Below, piece after piece: positions 45,849 through 58,179 of a stretch of 64,000 bases of DNA (its first letter is position 1; each line of letters opens with the position of its first letter). The position numbers were made by a program, and so were the translations under genes. Origin of the DNA: Brevundimonas pishanensis (GTDB lineage Bacteria; Pseudomonadota; Alphaproteobacteria; Caulobacterales; Caulobacteraceae); contig NZ_JAJKBG010000002.1 of NCBI RefSeq assembly GCF_022750635.1, positions 62,001-126,000 of the forward strand, read 5' to 3'. The notes beneath the pieces were generated by a model. It was not told the DNA's origin and searched no databases. It worked only from the letters and a program-made list of their open reading frames with translations.

Positions 45849-46880
45849 ATGAAAGAGACTGTTGTGGACGCTGCTACCGCCACTACCCCCCGTTCGAAAG
45901 GGGATGTGAACGCCCTTGTCGCTCTGGCGAAGGAGGACATGGCGGCCGTCGATGCCCTGATCATCGACCGCATGCAGTCGGACGTGCCGGTGATTCCCCT
46001 GCTGGCCGAGCACCTGATCTCGGCAGGGGGCAAGCGCCTGCGTCCTCTGCTGACCGTGGCATCGGCCCGCGCCTGTGGCGGCGAGGGCGATATCTCGGCG
46101 GCGCTCAAACTGGCCGCATCGGTAGAGTTCATTCACACCGCGACCCTGCTTCACGACGACATCGTGGACGGCTCGGAAATGCGCCGTGGCAAGGTCGCCG
46201 CGCACCTGATCTGGGGCTCGGCCTCGTCGGTGCTGGTGGGCGACTTCCTGTTCGCCCGTGCATTCGAGCTGATGGTCGAAACCGACTCCATCAAGGCGTT
46301 GGGTGTTCTGGCGACCGCGTCTTCGGTGATTGCTGAGGGCGAGGTCCTGCAACTGACCCGCTCGCACGACGTGAACCTCGACGAAGACACCTATCTCCAG
46401 ATCATCCGCGCCAAGACGGCAGAGTTGTTCGCTGCGGCTGCCGAAACGGGAGCGCTGGGCGTAGGCGTATCGGCAGAGCGCGTGGCCGCCATGCGTGAGT
46501 ATGGCATGTCGCTGGGTATCGCGTTCCAACTGGCGGACGACGCACTGGATTACGGCGCGACTTCGGAAGCTCTGGGTAAGAATGCCGGTGACGACTTCAA
46601 CGAGGGCAAGGTGACGTTGCCGCTGCTGCTGGCTATCGAACGCACCAAGGACACGCACGCAGAGTTCTGGACCCGTACCGTCGATAAGGGCGAGCGTACC
46701 GAGGGTGACTTCGACATCGCGCTCAACCTGATGCGGGAATGTGGTGCCATCACCGGAACGCTGGACCGCGCTTATGAATATGCGGACCAAGCCAAGGCGG
46801 CGCTGTCGATTTTGCCGGAGACGCCGTGGCGCAAGGCTCTTGAAGATGTGGCCGATTATGCGGTCAGCCGCGGGGCCTGA
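45849..46880 (+). CDS. Polyprenyl diphosphate synthase (ubiquinone side chain)
   Basis: 343 residues from the ATG at 45849. The first Asp-rich motif LLHDDIVDGSEMRRG (D103-D107) and second LADDALDY match long-chain trans-prenyl synthases; GGKRLRPLL is the N-terminal family motif. It makes the side chain of ubiquinone. Alphaproteobacteria usually make Q-10, so the chain may be decaprenyl; the length is not readable from sequence. A terminator follows. Confidence 0.93.
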   Translation: MKETVVDAATATTPRSKGDVNALVALAKEDMAAVDALIIDRMQSDVPVIPLLAEHLISAGGKRLRPLLTVASARACGGEGDISAALKLAASVEFIHTATLLHDDIVDGSEMRRGKVAAHLIWGSASSVLVGDFLFARAFELMVETDSIKALGVLATASSVIAEGEVLQLTRSHDVNLDEDTYLQIIRAKTAELFAAAAETGALGVGVSAERVAAMREYGMSLGIAFQLADDALDYGATSEALGKNAGDDFNEGKVTLPLLLAIERTKDTHAEFWTRTVDKGERTEGDFDIALNLMRECGAITGTLDRAYEYADQAKAALSILPETPWRKALEDVADYAVSRGA

Positions 46881-46902
46881 TTTGCCTGCTCAACAGACCA
46901 AA

Positions 46903-46928
46903 GCCTCGCCACCCGGCGGGGCTTTTTC
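46903..46928 (+). terminator. Rho-independent terminator
   Basis: GCCTCGCC-ACCC-GGCGGGGC with one wobble pair followed by TTTTTCTTT, 22 bases after the polyprenyl synthase stop. Confidence 0.85.
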
Positions 46929-46942
46929 TTTGCGGGGAGCAT

Positions 46943-46976
46943 GAAAAAGGCGCTGATGGGATGCCCATCAGCGCCT
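46943..46976 (-). terminator. Rho-independent terminator of the aminotransferase gene
   Basis: A perfect 13-pair stem (AGGCGCTGATGGG / CCCATCAGCGCCT) with a three-base loop. On the minus strand a T run follows. It lies 26 bases after the aminotransferase stop. Confidence 0.9.
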
Positions 46977-47001
46977 CTTCGATTTCAAAGTCTTGCGCGA
47001 C

Positions 47002-49360
<2,359 letters not shown>

Positions 49361-49366
49361 GACCCT

Positions 49367-50092
49367 TTGCTAAATAACTCCGGCGCACGATTCATAGAGG
49401 CCTTGGCACGGCGTTGGCCGGCTATCGTCGCCGGCTTGCTGGTCCTGCTTGGGATGACCCTGCTGTTCGCTGTGGGCAAGCACCATTTCGTTGATAGTCA
49501 GGACGAGGTTACCCGCTGGCTGTCGGGATATCGGGCAGGGCCGTGGGGCGTAGTCGTGGCTTCGGCGCTTTTTACGGCTGCGGCAATCGTTGGTGCCCCC
49601 CAGTTCCTGCTGATCGGAATATGCGTGCTGGTTTTCGGACCGTGGCACGGCTTTGCCTATAGCTGGGTTGCGACCGTCGTCTCGGGGGCGATCACCTATT
49701 GGCTCGGGCGCGGGCCGGCGGCACGTTGGCTGGATCGCGTCGGTGGGGAGGGCTATGCACGCGTTCGCGCCTTCATCGGAAAAAACGCCTTCGTGGCCAG
49801 TTTCGTGATCCGCAACGTCCCGTCTGCACCCTTCGTTGTGGTCAATGCCGCCTTCGGAGCGGTGCGCGCGAACTTTTGGGGTTATCTTGCGGGATGTGCT
49901 CTAGGGAGCCTGCCCAAGACAGCAGCGATTGCCTTCTTTGGCGGATCGTTTTTGACCGCCGTAAAGGGCGATGGCGTTTGGTCATCGGCCATTCTGGCGG
50001 CAATCGCATTTGTCTGGCTGTTGATCATGGTGCTGACGAAGCAGTGGATTCGCAGCCGCCTGAGACGCGCTGGCTCAGACCTTCAGCCGTGA
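49367..50092 (+). CDS. TVP38/TMEM64 (VTT/DedA-like) membrane protein
   Basis: 241 residues from a TTG at 49367; the start is not certain. Five to six membrane helices. The family region is visible: AAAIVGAPQFLLIGICVLVFGP and FVIRNVPSAPFVVVNAAFGA with the conserved N-x-P, and GSLPKTAAIAFFGGS. The VTT/DedA superfamily has been linked to phospholipid flipping and membrane integrity. It follows a secreted protein gene and precedes the mreB locus. Confidence 0.87.
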   Translation: MLNNSGARFIEALARRWPAIVAGLLVLLGMTLLFAVGKHHFVDSQDEVTRWLSGYRAGPWGVVVASALFTAAAIVGAPQFLLIGICVLVFGPWHGFAYSWVATVVSGAITYWLGRGPAARWLDRVGGEGYARVRAFIGKNAFVASFVIRNVPSAPFVVVNAAFGAVRANFWGYLAGCALGSLPKTAAIAFFGGSFLTAVKGDGVWSSAILAAIAFVWLLIMVLTKQWIRSRLRRAGSDLQP

Positions 50093-50257
50093 AAGTGAAT
50101 TGTGTCGGAAAGGAGTGGGAAATCACCATCTTCCGGCCCGATTTATACCTTCGCTTGCACAAGGCGTTGATCGTATCGCTTAGGCGCTTGCAATCGTCGC
50201 ATCATAAGGGCAAACCGAAACTTCAGTCGGCTTGGCAAGGGCGATCAGAAGGGCCAA

Positions 50258-50274
50258 CACACCATTTTGGTGTG
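50258..50274 (+). terminator. Possible hairpin upstream of mreB
   Basis: CACACCA-TTT-TGGTGTG is a perfect seven-pair stem in the 261 bases between the TVP38 gene and mreB. It has no T run. Could end the upstream unit or sit in the mreB leader. Confidence 0.35.
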
Positions 50275-50320
50275 CGGGCGGGGGCATTGCCGTTGCAGAC
50301 CAAATCTTTCAGTGCCCTAA

Positions 50321-51394
<1,074 letters not shown>

Positions 51395-51416
51395 GGTTCG
51401 ACAATCCACTGGTGTG

Positions 51417-51446
51417 AAGGCCGATTTCGTGAGAATCGGCCTTTAC
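51417..51446 (+). terminator. Terminator-like hairpin between mreB and mreC
   Basis: A ten-pair stem AAGGCCGATT / AATCGGCCTT with a seven-base loop, followed by TTTACTCATTT. It is 23 bases after the mreB stop and before the mreC GTG. It probably reduces read-through into mreC. Confidence 0.7.
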
Positions 51447-51504
51447 TCATTTCCGAACTCCCGACGTTCGCGTCGATTCTGTAAACTTAGCAGGAAGGCT
51501 GGCC

Positions 51505-52608
51505 GTGGCGTTTCGCGACGGACCATTCGAGAATATCAAGTTGCCGCTGGCGTGGGCCGCCGCGGCAGTTGTTGTCGTGGGTATTATCACGGCAATCTTC
51601 ATGCTGGCAGGTGGTCAGCGTCAGGCCCCGACCCGCATGTCCTATATGCGCGCTGGCGTGGAGACTGCGGCTGCGCCGGTGGGCGAAGCGCTGTCGGCCC
51701 CTGTGCGCTGGACGGGCAATGCCTTTGACTACATCGGCGGCTACTTCTTCGCGGTGTCGGAGAACCGTCGTCTGCGCGCCGAGATCGCCGAACTGAACGA
51801 TTGGCGCGACGAGGCCATCGCCCTCAAAAACATCAACGCCCGCTATGAAAAGATGCTGGGCGTCCATACCGACCCGCCGATTCCCATGGTCACTGGTCGT
51901 GCTGTCACGGACACGCGCGGTCCCTTCGCTCGTGCGCGCCTGGTCAATCTGGGGCAGGGCGACGGCGTGCGTCCGGGCAATCCCGTATTGTCTGAGCATG
52001 GTCTGGTTGGTCGCATCAGTGGCGTCAGCGGCCCTGTCAGCCGCATGGTCCTGCTGACCGACGTCTCCTCGCGTATTCCGGTAATGGTGGAGCGTACTGA
52101 CGCACGCGCCGTGCTGGCGGGTGATGCCAGCCGCAACCCGCGCCTAGACTATGTGCGCGGCGTCAACATGGTTCAGGAAGGCGACCGCGTCATCACCTCG
52201 GGTGATGGTGGCGGCGTCCCGCGTGGTCTGCCGGTCGGAATTGTCGCCAAGGGCGTAGACGGCTCGTGGCGGGTGAAACTGTTCAGCGAGCGTGTGGCGA
52301 TCGACTATGTGCGGGTCCTGCTGTTCCAGGACTTCAACCAGCTGGTTGATCCGTCGGCGCTGAACGCCGCGCCTTTGGCTGCACTGGATTCGGCACCGGC
52401 CCCCACGCCGCAGCAAGCCGCCGCCATTGCCGACGCCACCACCCGCCGTGCAGTAGCCAACGCCGCTGCCGCAGAGCGTGCGCGTCTGGCGGAGGCTAAT
52501 GCCGTGGCACGCGAGCAAGCCGAAGCCGCCGCCCGTCGCCAGCAAGAACAAGCTGCCGCCGCTGCACCGGCGGCCACGCCTGCACCAGCCGGGAATACTC
52601 CGGGATGA
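51505..52608 (+). CDS. mreC: Rod shape-determining protein MreC
   Basis: 367 residues from a GTG preceded by AGGAAGG. One N-terminal membrane helix (about 12-35), a coiled coil (ENRRLRAEIAELNDWRDEA, about 90-110), then the two beta-barrel domain (VTDTRGPFARARLVNLGQGD, NPVLSEHGLVGRISGVS, DRVITSGDGG). The C-terminal ~70 residues are an Ala/Gln/Arg-rich low-complexity tail ending in Pro/Ala. It links MreB and PBP2 in the periplasm. Confidence 0.95.
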   Translation: MAFRDGPFENIKLPLAWAAAAVVVVGIITAIFMLAGGQRQAPTRMSYMRAGVETAAAPVGEALSAPVRWTGNAFDYIGGYFFAVSENRRLRAEIAELNDWRDEAIALKNINARYEKMLGVHTDPPIPMVTGRAVTDTRGPFARARLVNLGQGDGVRPGNPVLSEHGLVGRISGVSGPVSRMVLLTDVSSRIPVMVERTDARAVLAGDASRNPRLDYVRGVNMVQEGDRVITSGDGGGVPRGLPVGIVAKGVDGSWRVKLFSERVAIDYVRVLLFQDFNQLVDPSALNAAPLAALDSAPAPTPQQAAAIADATTRRAVANAAAAERARLAEANAVAREQAEAAARRQQEQAAAAAPAATPAPAGNTPG

Positions 52609-53123
52609 GGCGGCCCATATCGGTTCGGGTGGTCGGTCCTCTGGAGTGGGTCGTCTATCCGGCCCTTGCGGCCATGGCGCTGACGATCTTGCTGGCCACT
52701 CCACTGCGTCTTTTCGGACTGGCGTTGCCAGAGCCGGTGTTCCCGTTGGTGCTGGCCTTCGCATGGCCGATGATCCGGCCCAATGCCTTGGGGCCGATTG
52801 TCCTGTTCGGACTGGGACTGTTTCTGGACCTGTTCTGGGGCGGGCCGATGGGGCTTTGGGCGCTTGGTCTGTTGGTCGTCTATGGCACGATGTTGATCAT
52901 GCGCATCTTCATGTCGGGCCATGCGACGATCATTAATTTCGGATTGTACGCCGGATCGGTGTTGCTGGCCTTCTTCACTGCCTATCTAGTGACGGTGCTT
53001 CAGACCGATAACGCTCCGGCTATCATTCCTCTCGTGGGCCAGATGCTGCCGACGTTGCTGCTGTTTCCGGTGGCTGACTGGTTGATGCAGAAGTTCGACG
53101 ACAATGATGTGAGGTTCATGTGA
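52605..53123 (+). CDS. mreD: Rod shape-determining protein MreD
   Basis: 172 residues. Five membrane helices, with the short polar start RRPISVRVVGPLEWVVYPAL. Its start overlaps the mreC stop by four bases and its stop overlaps the PBP2 start by four bases, so three genes are coupled. Partner of MreC and PBP2 in the elongasome. Confidence 0.92.
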   Translation: MRRPISVRVVGPLEWVVYPALAAMALTILLATPLRLFGLALPEPVFPLVLAFAWPMIRPNALGPIVLFGLGLFLDLFWGGPMGLWALGLLVVYGTMLIMRIFMSGHATIINFGLYAGSVLLAFFTAYLVTVLQTDNAPAIIPLVGQMLPTLLLFPVADWLMQKFDDNDVRFM

Positions 53124-55105
53124 GTAGTGAACCGCAACTGTTTTTCACGGATGTGAACGAGCGTCAGGGTTCGTTCCTGCGCCGCACTGTGGTGCTGGGG
53201 GGAGCGACTCTGGGCGGCTTGGGGCTGCTGGTCGGGCGACTGGCCCAACTCCAGATCGTTCAGGCTGACGAATACGCTACTCTGGCCACGAACAACCAGT
53301 TCAACTTCCGCCTCGTGCCGCCGCCGCGCGGCCTGATCAAAGATCGCAACGGGGTGGTGGTTGCCGGCAACCGGCCCAGCTTCCGCGTACTGGTCGTTCG
53401 CGACGAAACCAAGGACCTGGACCAGACGCTGGATATTTTGGGGCGGCTGTTGCCCGATACGCTGGAGCGTCGCCGCAATATCATCCGCGAAGTCAACGCC
53501 GCGCCGCGCTTCTCGCCGGTTCCGGTTAAGAGCGATCTGTCGTGGGAAGAGTTCGCCAAGGTCAATCTGCACGCGGCCGATCTGCCCGGCATCATGGCCG
53601 ATATGAACGAGGCTCGTTACTACCCCCACGGCGGTGCCTATGCCCATGTGGTGGGGTATGTAGCGAAGGTCTCGGACAACGACGTCAAGGCGCTGCGCGA
53701 ACGCGGCGAGGAAGTTCCGTCGATCCTCTACAACCCCGGCTACCGGATCGGTCGTCAGGGCATCGAAAAGGCGCTCGACGAACAACTACGTGGCGAGGCG
53801 GGCGGAAACCGGGTTGAGGTTGACGTTCGTGGCCGTGTGGTTGCCGAGGACATGGCTGGCTCCAAGCCGCCGGTCCAGGGGGCCGAGGTCGTCCTGACGC
53901 TCGATAACGATATCCAGCAGCGTGCCCTCGAAGTGTTCGGTGAGGAAGCGGGCAGCATCGTCGTCATGGATGTGCGCAACGGCGACATCCTTGCAATGGT
54001 GTCATCGCCATCCTTCGACCCGAACCTGTTCGTTTCGGGTGTTCCGTCGCGCATTTATCGCGCGCTTGCCGATTACGAGCGCCGTCCGCTGACCGATAAG
54101 GCGTTGTCGGGTACGTTCGCGCCCGGCTCGACCTTCAAGCCCGTGGTCGGTCTGGCCGCGATGAAGCGCGGTGTGGACCCGAACCGACGCATTGTTTGCA
54201 ACGGCAGCTTCTATCTGGGGCGCCGCTTTGCCTGCCTGGGCCGACATGGCGCATTGGATCTGCGCGGCGCGCTGAAGGCGTCTTGCAACGTCTATTTCAT
54301 GACGCTGGCTACCGAGATGGGCCCTGACGCGATTGCTGAGGCCGCCCGCGATATGGGCTTTGGCCAAACCTTTGATATCGGCATTTCGGGACAGAAGGCG
54401 GGCCTCGTGCCTGACCGCGAGTGGCGCCGGAAGAATCCGGTGCGCGGTGACGCCAAATGGTATCCGGGCGAAACCCCCAGCTACGGTATCGGGCAGGGCG
54501 CACTGACGGTCAATGCGCTGCAGCTTGCGGTCTATACCGCGCGTATCGCCAATGGCCGCAAGGCAGTCGTGCCGCGTCTGATCAAGTCCATCGGCGGGGT
54601 CGAGCAACAGACCAGCGCGTTTGCGGACCTGCCGTATGATCCGAATATGTTCCAGGTCCTGCGCGACGGCATGGAAGCCGTGACTGCAGCGGGTGGTACG
54701 GGCTTCCGGAACAGCCAGTTGGGCCTTGGCACTGTGAAAATGGCAGGCAAGACCGGCACGGCGCAGGCTCGTAACTATGGGGCCGGTTCGCGTAAGGGCG
54801 CAGGTCGTCCGTGGGCCCAGAAGGACCACAACCTGTTCGTCGCCTATGCGCCCACCGACAACCCTCGCTATGCCGTTTCGGTCATTGTCCAGCACGGCGG
54901 TCTGGGCGGCGGCACCGCCGGTGCGCCGCGAGCGCGCGAGGTCATGAAGATTGCCCTCCTGAAGGATCCCGAAATCCGCGCCCGTATCGAGCAATCGGGC
55001 TTCGAGGTGCAGGAAGATGCCGGTGCACTCGAGGCCGAGGCGCGGGGCGAGCCTGACAACATCGTGGCGACCAATCCTGCCACCCCGCCGCCGCTTGTGG
55101 AGTAG
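53120..55105 (+). CDS. mrdA: Penicillin-binding protein 2 (elongasome transpeptidase)
   Basis: 661 residues from a GTG. An N-terminal membrane anchor (about 20-45), pedestal domain, and the transpeptidase domain with the active serine S337 in GSTFKPVVGL, SCN in KASCNVYFM and KTG in AGKTGTAQAR. It crosslinks peptidoglycan during elongation and pairs with RodA, encoded just downstream (5-base gap). The last 30 residues are acidic and proline-rich. Confidence 0.96.
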   Translation: MSSEPQLFFTDVNERQGSFLRRTVVLGGATLGGLGLLVGRLAQLQIVQADEYATLATNNQFNFRLVPPPRGLIKDRNGVVVAGNRPSFRVLVVRDETKDLDQTLDILGRLLPDTLERRRNIIREVNAAPRFSPVPVKSDLSWEEFAKVNLHAADLPGIMADMNEARYYPHGGAYAHVVGYVAKVSDNDVKALRERGEEVPSILYNPGYRIGRQGIEKALDEQLRGEAGGNRVEVDVRGRVVAEDMAGSKPPVQGAEVVLTLDNDIQQRALEVFGEEAGSIVVMDVRNGDILAMVSSPSFDPNLFVSGVPSRIYRALADYERRPLTDKALSGTFAPGSTFKPVVGLAAMKRGVDPNRRIVCNGSFYLGRRFACLGRHGALDLRGALKASCNVYFMTLATEMGPDAIAEAARDMGFGQTFDIGISGQKAGLVPDREWRRKNPVRGDAKWYPGETPSYGIGQGALTVNALQLAVYTARIANGRKAVVPRLIKSIGGVEQQTSAFADLPYDPNMFQVLRDGMEAVTAAGGTGFRNSQLGLGTVKMAGKTGTAQARNYGAGSRKGAGRPWAQKDHNLFVAYAPTDNPRYAVSVIVQHGGLGGGTAGAPRAREVMKIALLKDPEIRARIEQSGFEVQEDAGALEAEARGEPDNIVATNPATPPPLVE

Positions 55106-55110
55106 GGAAG

Positions 55111-56268
55111 ATGACGGCATCCGCCCTGACGCGTCCTGGTGAGCGCGAGCGTCTTTCGACCAAACTGACCCAGATCGACTGGCGTATTGTCGGCCTGCTG
55201 ACCTTCCTCGCGGGGGTTGGCACGCTGATGCTGTACTCGCTTGGCAAGCTGTCGTGGGAGCCGTGGGCCGCCAAGCATCTCATCCGCTATGCAGTCCTGC
55301 TGCTGGCTATGCTGGGGCTGGCGCTGGTCCATCCCAAGTGGTGGTTCCGCTCGGCCTATCCGCTGTATGGCGTCTTGCTCGTGATGGTCGCCTTGGTGGA
55401 TTTTACTCCGCTCGGCTACACGGCAGGCGGTGCGAAGAACTGGCTAAATCTGGGTGTCATCCGCATCCAGCCCGCCGAGTTTATGAAGCTGGGCTTGGTG
55501 TTGGCCCTAGCGCGCTGGTATCACAGCCACTCGGCCCAAGAGGCCCGTTGGTCTTGGAAGCTGCTCATTCCCGCAGGCATGATCGGGGTGCCGTTTGTAC
55601 TCGTCGCGGCCCAGCCTGACCTAGGGTCGGCTATGATCATCGGCCTGACGGGTGCTGCGGTAATGGTGCTGGCGGGCTTGAGCTGGCGCGCTATCGGGGC
55701 GGCAGCGGCCGCTGCGGTCGCGATCATTCCGCCCTTCGTGATGTTCGTGATGCACGACTATCAACGCAACCGAGTGTTGAACTTCCTTAATCCGGAGATG
55801 GACCCCTCGGGCACAGGTTACAACATCATCCAGTCCAAGATCGCGCTGGGCTCAGGCGGCCTGATGGGCAAGGGCTTTGGCCTCGGGAGCCAGAGCCAGT
55901 TGGAGTTCCTGCCAGAGCGCCATACCGACTTCATTTTCTCGACGGTATCGGAAGAGTTCGGCTTCCTCGGTTCATTCACCGTGCTAGCGGCCTATGCGGC
56001 GCTGATCCTGATCGCGCTGCGGATTGCGGCCCTGTCGCACAGCCACTTTGGACGCATCGCCAGTTCGGGGATGACGGCCTTCGTGGCGCTGTTCGTCCTG
56101 ATCAACGGGGCTATGGTCATGGGTCTGGCACCTGTGGTCGGCGTGCCCATGCCGATGCTGTCCTATGGCGGCTCGGGTATGATGACGGTGATGATCGGGT
56201 TCGGTTTGGTTATGTCGGTGCGCGTCCACCGCTATGCCGAACTGCCTAAAGGGCATGGCCTGTTCTAA
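55111..56268 (+). CDS. rodA: RodA, SEDS peptidoglycan glycosyltransferase
   Basis: 385 residues. About ten membrane helices. SEDS signatures GAKNWLNLGVIRIQPAEFMK, VAAQPDLGSAMII and TDFIFSTVSEEFGFLGS are present, with LAPVVGVPMPMLSYGGSGMM near the end. It polymerises glycan strands with PBP2 of the same operon. Confidence 0.97.
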   Translation: MTASALTRPGERERLSTKLTQIDWRIVGLLTFLAGVGTLMLYSLGKLSWEPWAAKHLIRYAVLLLAMLGLALVHPKWWFRSAYPLYGVLLVMVALVDFTPLGYTAGGAKNWLNLGVIRIQPAEFMKLGLVLALARWYHSHSAQEARWSWKLLIPAGMIGVPFVLVAAQPDLGSAMIIGLTGAAVMVLAGLSWRAIGAAAAAAVAIIPPFVMFVMHDYQRNRVLNFLNPEMDPSGTGYNIIQSKIALGSGGLMGKGFGLGSQSQLEFLPERHTDFIFSTVSEEFGFLGSFTVLAAYAALILIALRIAALSHSHFGRIASSGMTAFVALFVLINGAMVMGLAPVVGVPMPMLSYGGSGMMTVMIGFGLVMSVRVHRYAELPKGHGLF

Positions 56269-56290
56269 CAACGGTCGCTAGGGTAGGGGC

Positions 56291-56758
56291 ATGACCGAGC
56301 CACTACCCAAGGCCGATCCGGCCATGTTTTCCGATTGCGGCGACACCCCGTGCCCGCAGCCTGTGACCGCAGACCCTGCCAACGCCAACGCCGTTCAGGA
56401 CATGTCCGTCCGCATGCGCGACAATCCGGCAGAGTGGGCGTTTGTGCGCCTGTCCAAACTCATTCAGGAGTTTGAGGCCAACCTCAACAAAGACGAGGAA
56501 ATCGGGGCCACCGTCGTCGGTTTGCCCGGAGATGGCACGATGCAGATCGTCGATGTCGGGTTTTGGGGGCCGGACTTGATCATGTTCTTTGGCCGGAACG
56601 TGGACGGAAAGCCTGTCCGGCTGATCCAGCATTACACCCAGCTCAATGTGGTGCTGAGTGCGGTCCGCAAGCCGGAAGATCAGGCTGAACCCAATCGCAT
56701 CGGCTTCCGTCTGGACGAGTTGGTGAAAAGCACCAACCCGTCCTTGGGACGTCCGTAA
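56291..56758 (+). CDS. DUF6173-like protein downstream of rodA
   Basis: 155 residues. The text NPAEWAFVRLSKLIQEFEANL, VDVGFWGPDLIMFFGRNVDG and LIQHYTQLNVVLSAVRK fits DUF6173, a small alphaproteobacterial family. No signal peptide or membrane segment. It lies 22 bases after rodA and may be in the same operon, but function is unknown. Confidence 0.75.
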   Translation: MTEPLPKADPAMFSDCGDTPCPQPVTADPANANAVQDMSVRMRDNPAEWAFVRLSKLIQEFEANLNKDEEIGATVVGLPGDGTMQIVDVGFWGPDLIMFFGRNVDGKPVRLIQHYTQLNVVLSAVRKPEDQAEPNRIGFRLDELVKSTNPSLGRP

Positions 56759-56761
56759 AGA

Positions 56762-57736
56762 TTACTGCTTCGCGGCCCAGTCGGTGCCGCGGATCAGGCT
56801 GTCGACGATGCCCGGCTCGCTGGAGGCGTGGCCTGCGTCGCCGATGATCTCAAGCTTGGCCTCGGGGAACGCACGGTGCAGGGCCCATGCGCCCGATGCG
56901 GGTGTCACTACGTCCCAACGACCTTGAGCGATCCACGTCGGGATATGGCGGATTTTTTCGACGTTTTCGATGATCCAGTTTTCGCTGTTGAAGAAGCCGC
57001 CGTTGGTGAAGTACCAGTTCTCGATGCGCGCAAAGGCGACGGCGAACTCCGGATCACCGAACTTGTCCGGTGCACCTGCCGCGCCGGCGACCGTGACGGT
57101 GTTGCCTTCCCATGTGGCCCACGCCACGGCGCAGCGATTGCGCTCTTCGATGTTGTCACCCGTCAGGCGCTTGTAATAGGCGGCCATCAGATTATCGCGC
57201 TCGTCCTCGGGGATCGGCGCGAGGAAGTCCTCCCACAGGTCGGGGTGAATCATCGATGCCCCGTCTTGATAGAACCAGTGCAGCTCTTTCTTCGTCATCA
57301 GGAAGATGCCGCGCAGCACCAAAGCGCGCGTGCGCTCGGGGTGTTTGATCGCATAGGTCAGCGACAGGGTTGAGCCCCATGAGCCGCCAAACACGACCCA
57401 TTTGTCGATACCCAGCAGCTCGCGGATGGCCTCGATATCGTTCACCAGATCCCACGTCGTATTGTTCTCGAGGCTGGCGTTCGGGCGCGACAGGCCGCAA
57501 CCACGCTGGTCGAACATGACGATGCGATAGACTGCCGGATCGAAAAAGCGGCGCATACCCGGATTGACCGCACCGCCCGGACCGCCGTGCAGCACGATGA
57601 CAGGAATGCCCTGCGGATTGCCGCTCTCTTCCCAATAGATTTCGTGGACGCTGTCCGTCTTCAGCCAGCCGTGATTGTTCGCTTCGATCTCGGGATACAG
57701 GTCGCGGCGGGGGGCGGTGATTGGAGGAAAGGCCAT
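56762..57736 (-). CDS. pip: Prolyl aminopeptidase
   Basis: 324 residues. Alpha/beta hydrolase with the oxyanion strand VLHGGPGGAVNPG, nucleophile Ser in FGGSWGSTLSLTYA and the Asp/His later (WDVVTP; GDAGHASSEPG). The N-terminal PEIEANNHGWLKTDSVHEIYW is typical of proline iminopeptidases. It removes N-terminal proline. A DUF423 gene lies 11 bases upstream on the same strand. Confidence 0.93.
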   Translation of the reverse strand: MAFPPITAPRRDLYPEIEANNHGWLKTDSVHEIYWEESGNPQGIPVIVLHGGPGGAVNPGMRRFFDPAVYRIVMFDQRGCGLSRPNASLENNTTWDLVNDIEAIRELLGIDKWVVFGGSWGSTLSLTYAIKHPERTRALVLRGIFLMTKKELHWFYQDGASMIHPDLWEDFLAPIPEDERDNLMAAYYKRLTGDNIEERNRCAVAWATWEGNTVTVAGAAGAPDKFGDPEFAVAFARIENWYFTNGGFFNSENWIIENVEKIRHIPTWIAQGRWDVVTPASGAWALHRAFPEAKLEIIGDAGHASSEPGIVDSLIRGTDWAAKQ

Positions 57737-57747
57737 GAGGGTTCTTT

Positions 57748-58128
57748 CTACAGGTTACGCGATGAGCTCACCGTGCGGCGCACAGCGTGCCCGGCCAGCA
57801 ACAGCCAGCCCAGAATCATCAAACTGCCGCCGATCGGGGCGACGGCTCCCATGAAGCGAAGTCCGGCCAGAGCCAGCAAAGTAAGAGCCGAACAGAACAC
57901 CAAGCCGCCCGACGCCGCAAGCCAGCCTGCTATCCGTCCGGCACGACCGGAATCGGGCCAAAAGCCAATGGCGGCGGCCAATACAGCGTGGACCATTTGG
58001 TACTGTCCGCCGGTCTGCAGCAGCTCAGCTTGGGAACTGGCGACCCCGTGGGCACCAAATGCGCCGATGGCGACGGACATAGCCCCGTTCAGGGCGGCGA
58101 AAACGATGAGGTTTTTGTTCGCTCTCAT
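57748..58128 (-). CDS. DUF423 membrane protein
   Basis: 126 residues from the ATG at 58128. Four membrane helices; AALNGAMSVAIGAFGAHG (about 9-26) and LMILGWLLLAGHA are the family motifs, with GGSLMI. DUF423 is a widespread small membrane protein of unknown function. It is probably in one unit with pip. Confidence 0.9.
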   Translation of the reverse strand: MRANKNLIVFAALNGAMSVAIGAFGAHGVASSQAELLQTGGQYQMVHAVLAAAIGFWPDSGRAGRIAGWLAASGGLVFCSALTLLALAGLRFMGAVAPIGGSLMILGWLLLAGHAVRRTVSSSRNL

Positions 58129-58179
58129 GACCAAGGTTTAGACTACATCCGGCCTAAAGTCTCTGCTACCGGCCCGCGC

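Noticed and set aside
45788-46132. An N-terminal extension of the TrmN6-like gene over the polyprenyl synthase gene.
   Set aside because: The extension lies opposite the real, motif-bearing polyprenyl synthase gene and is not conserved-looking.
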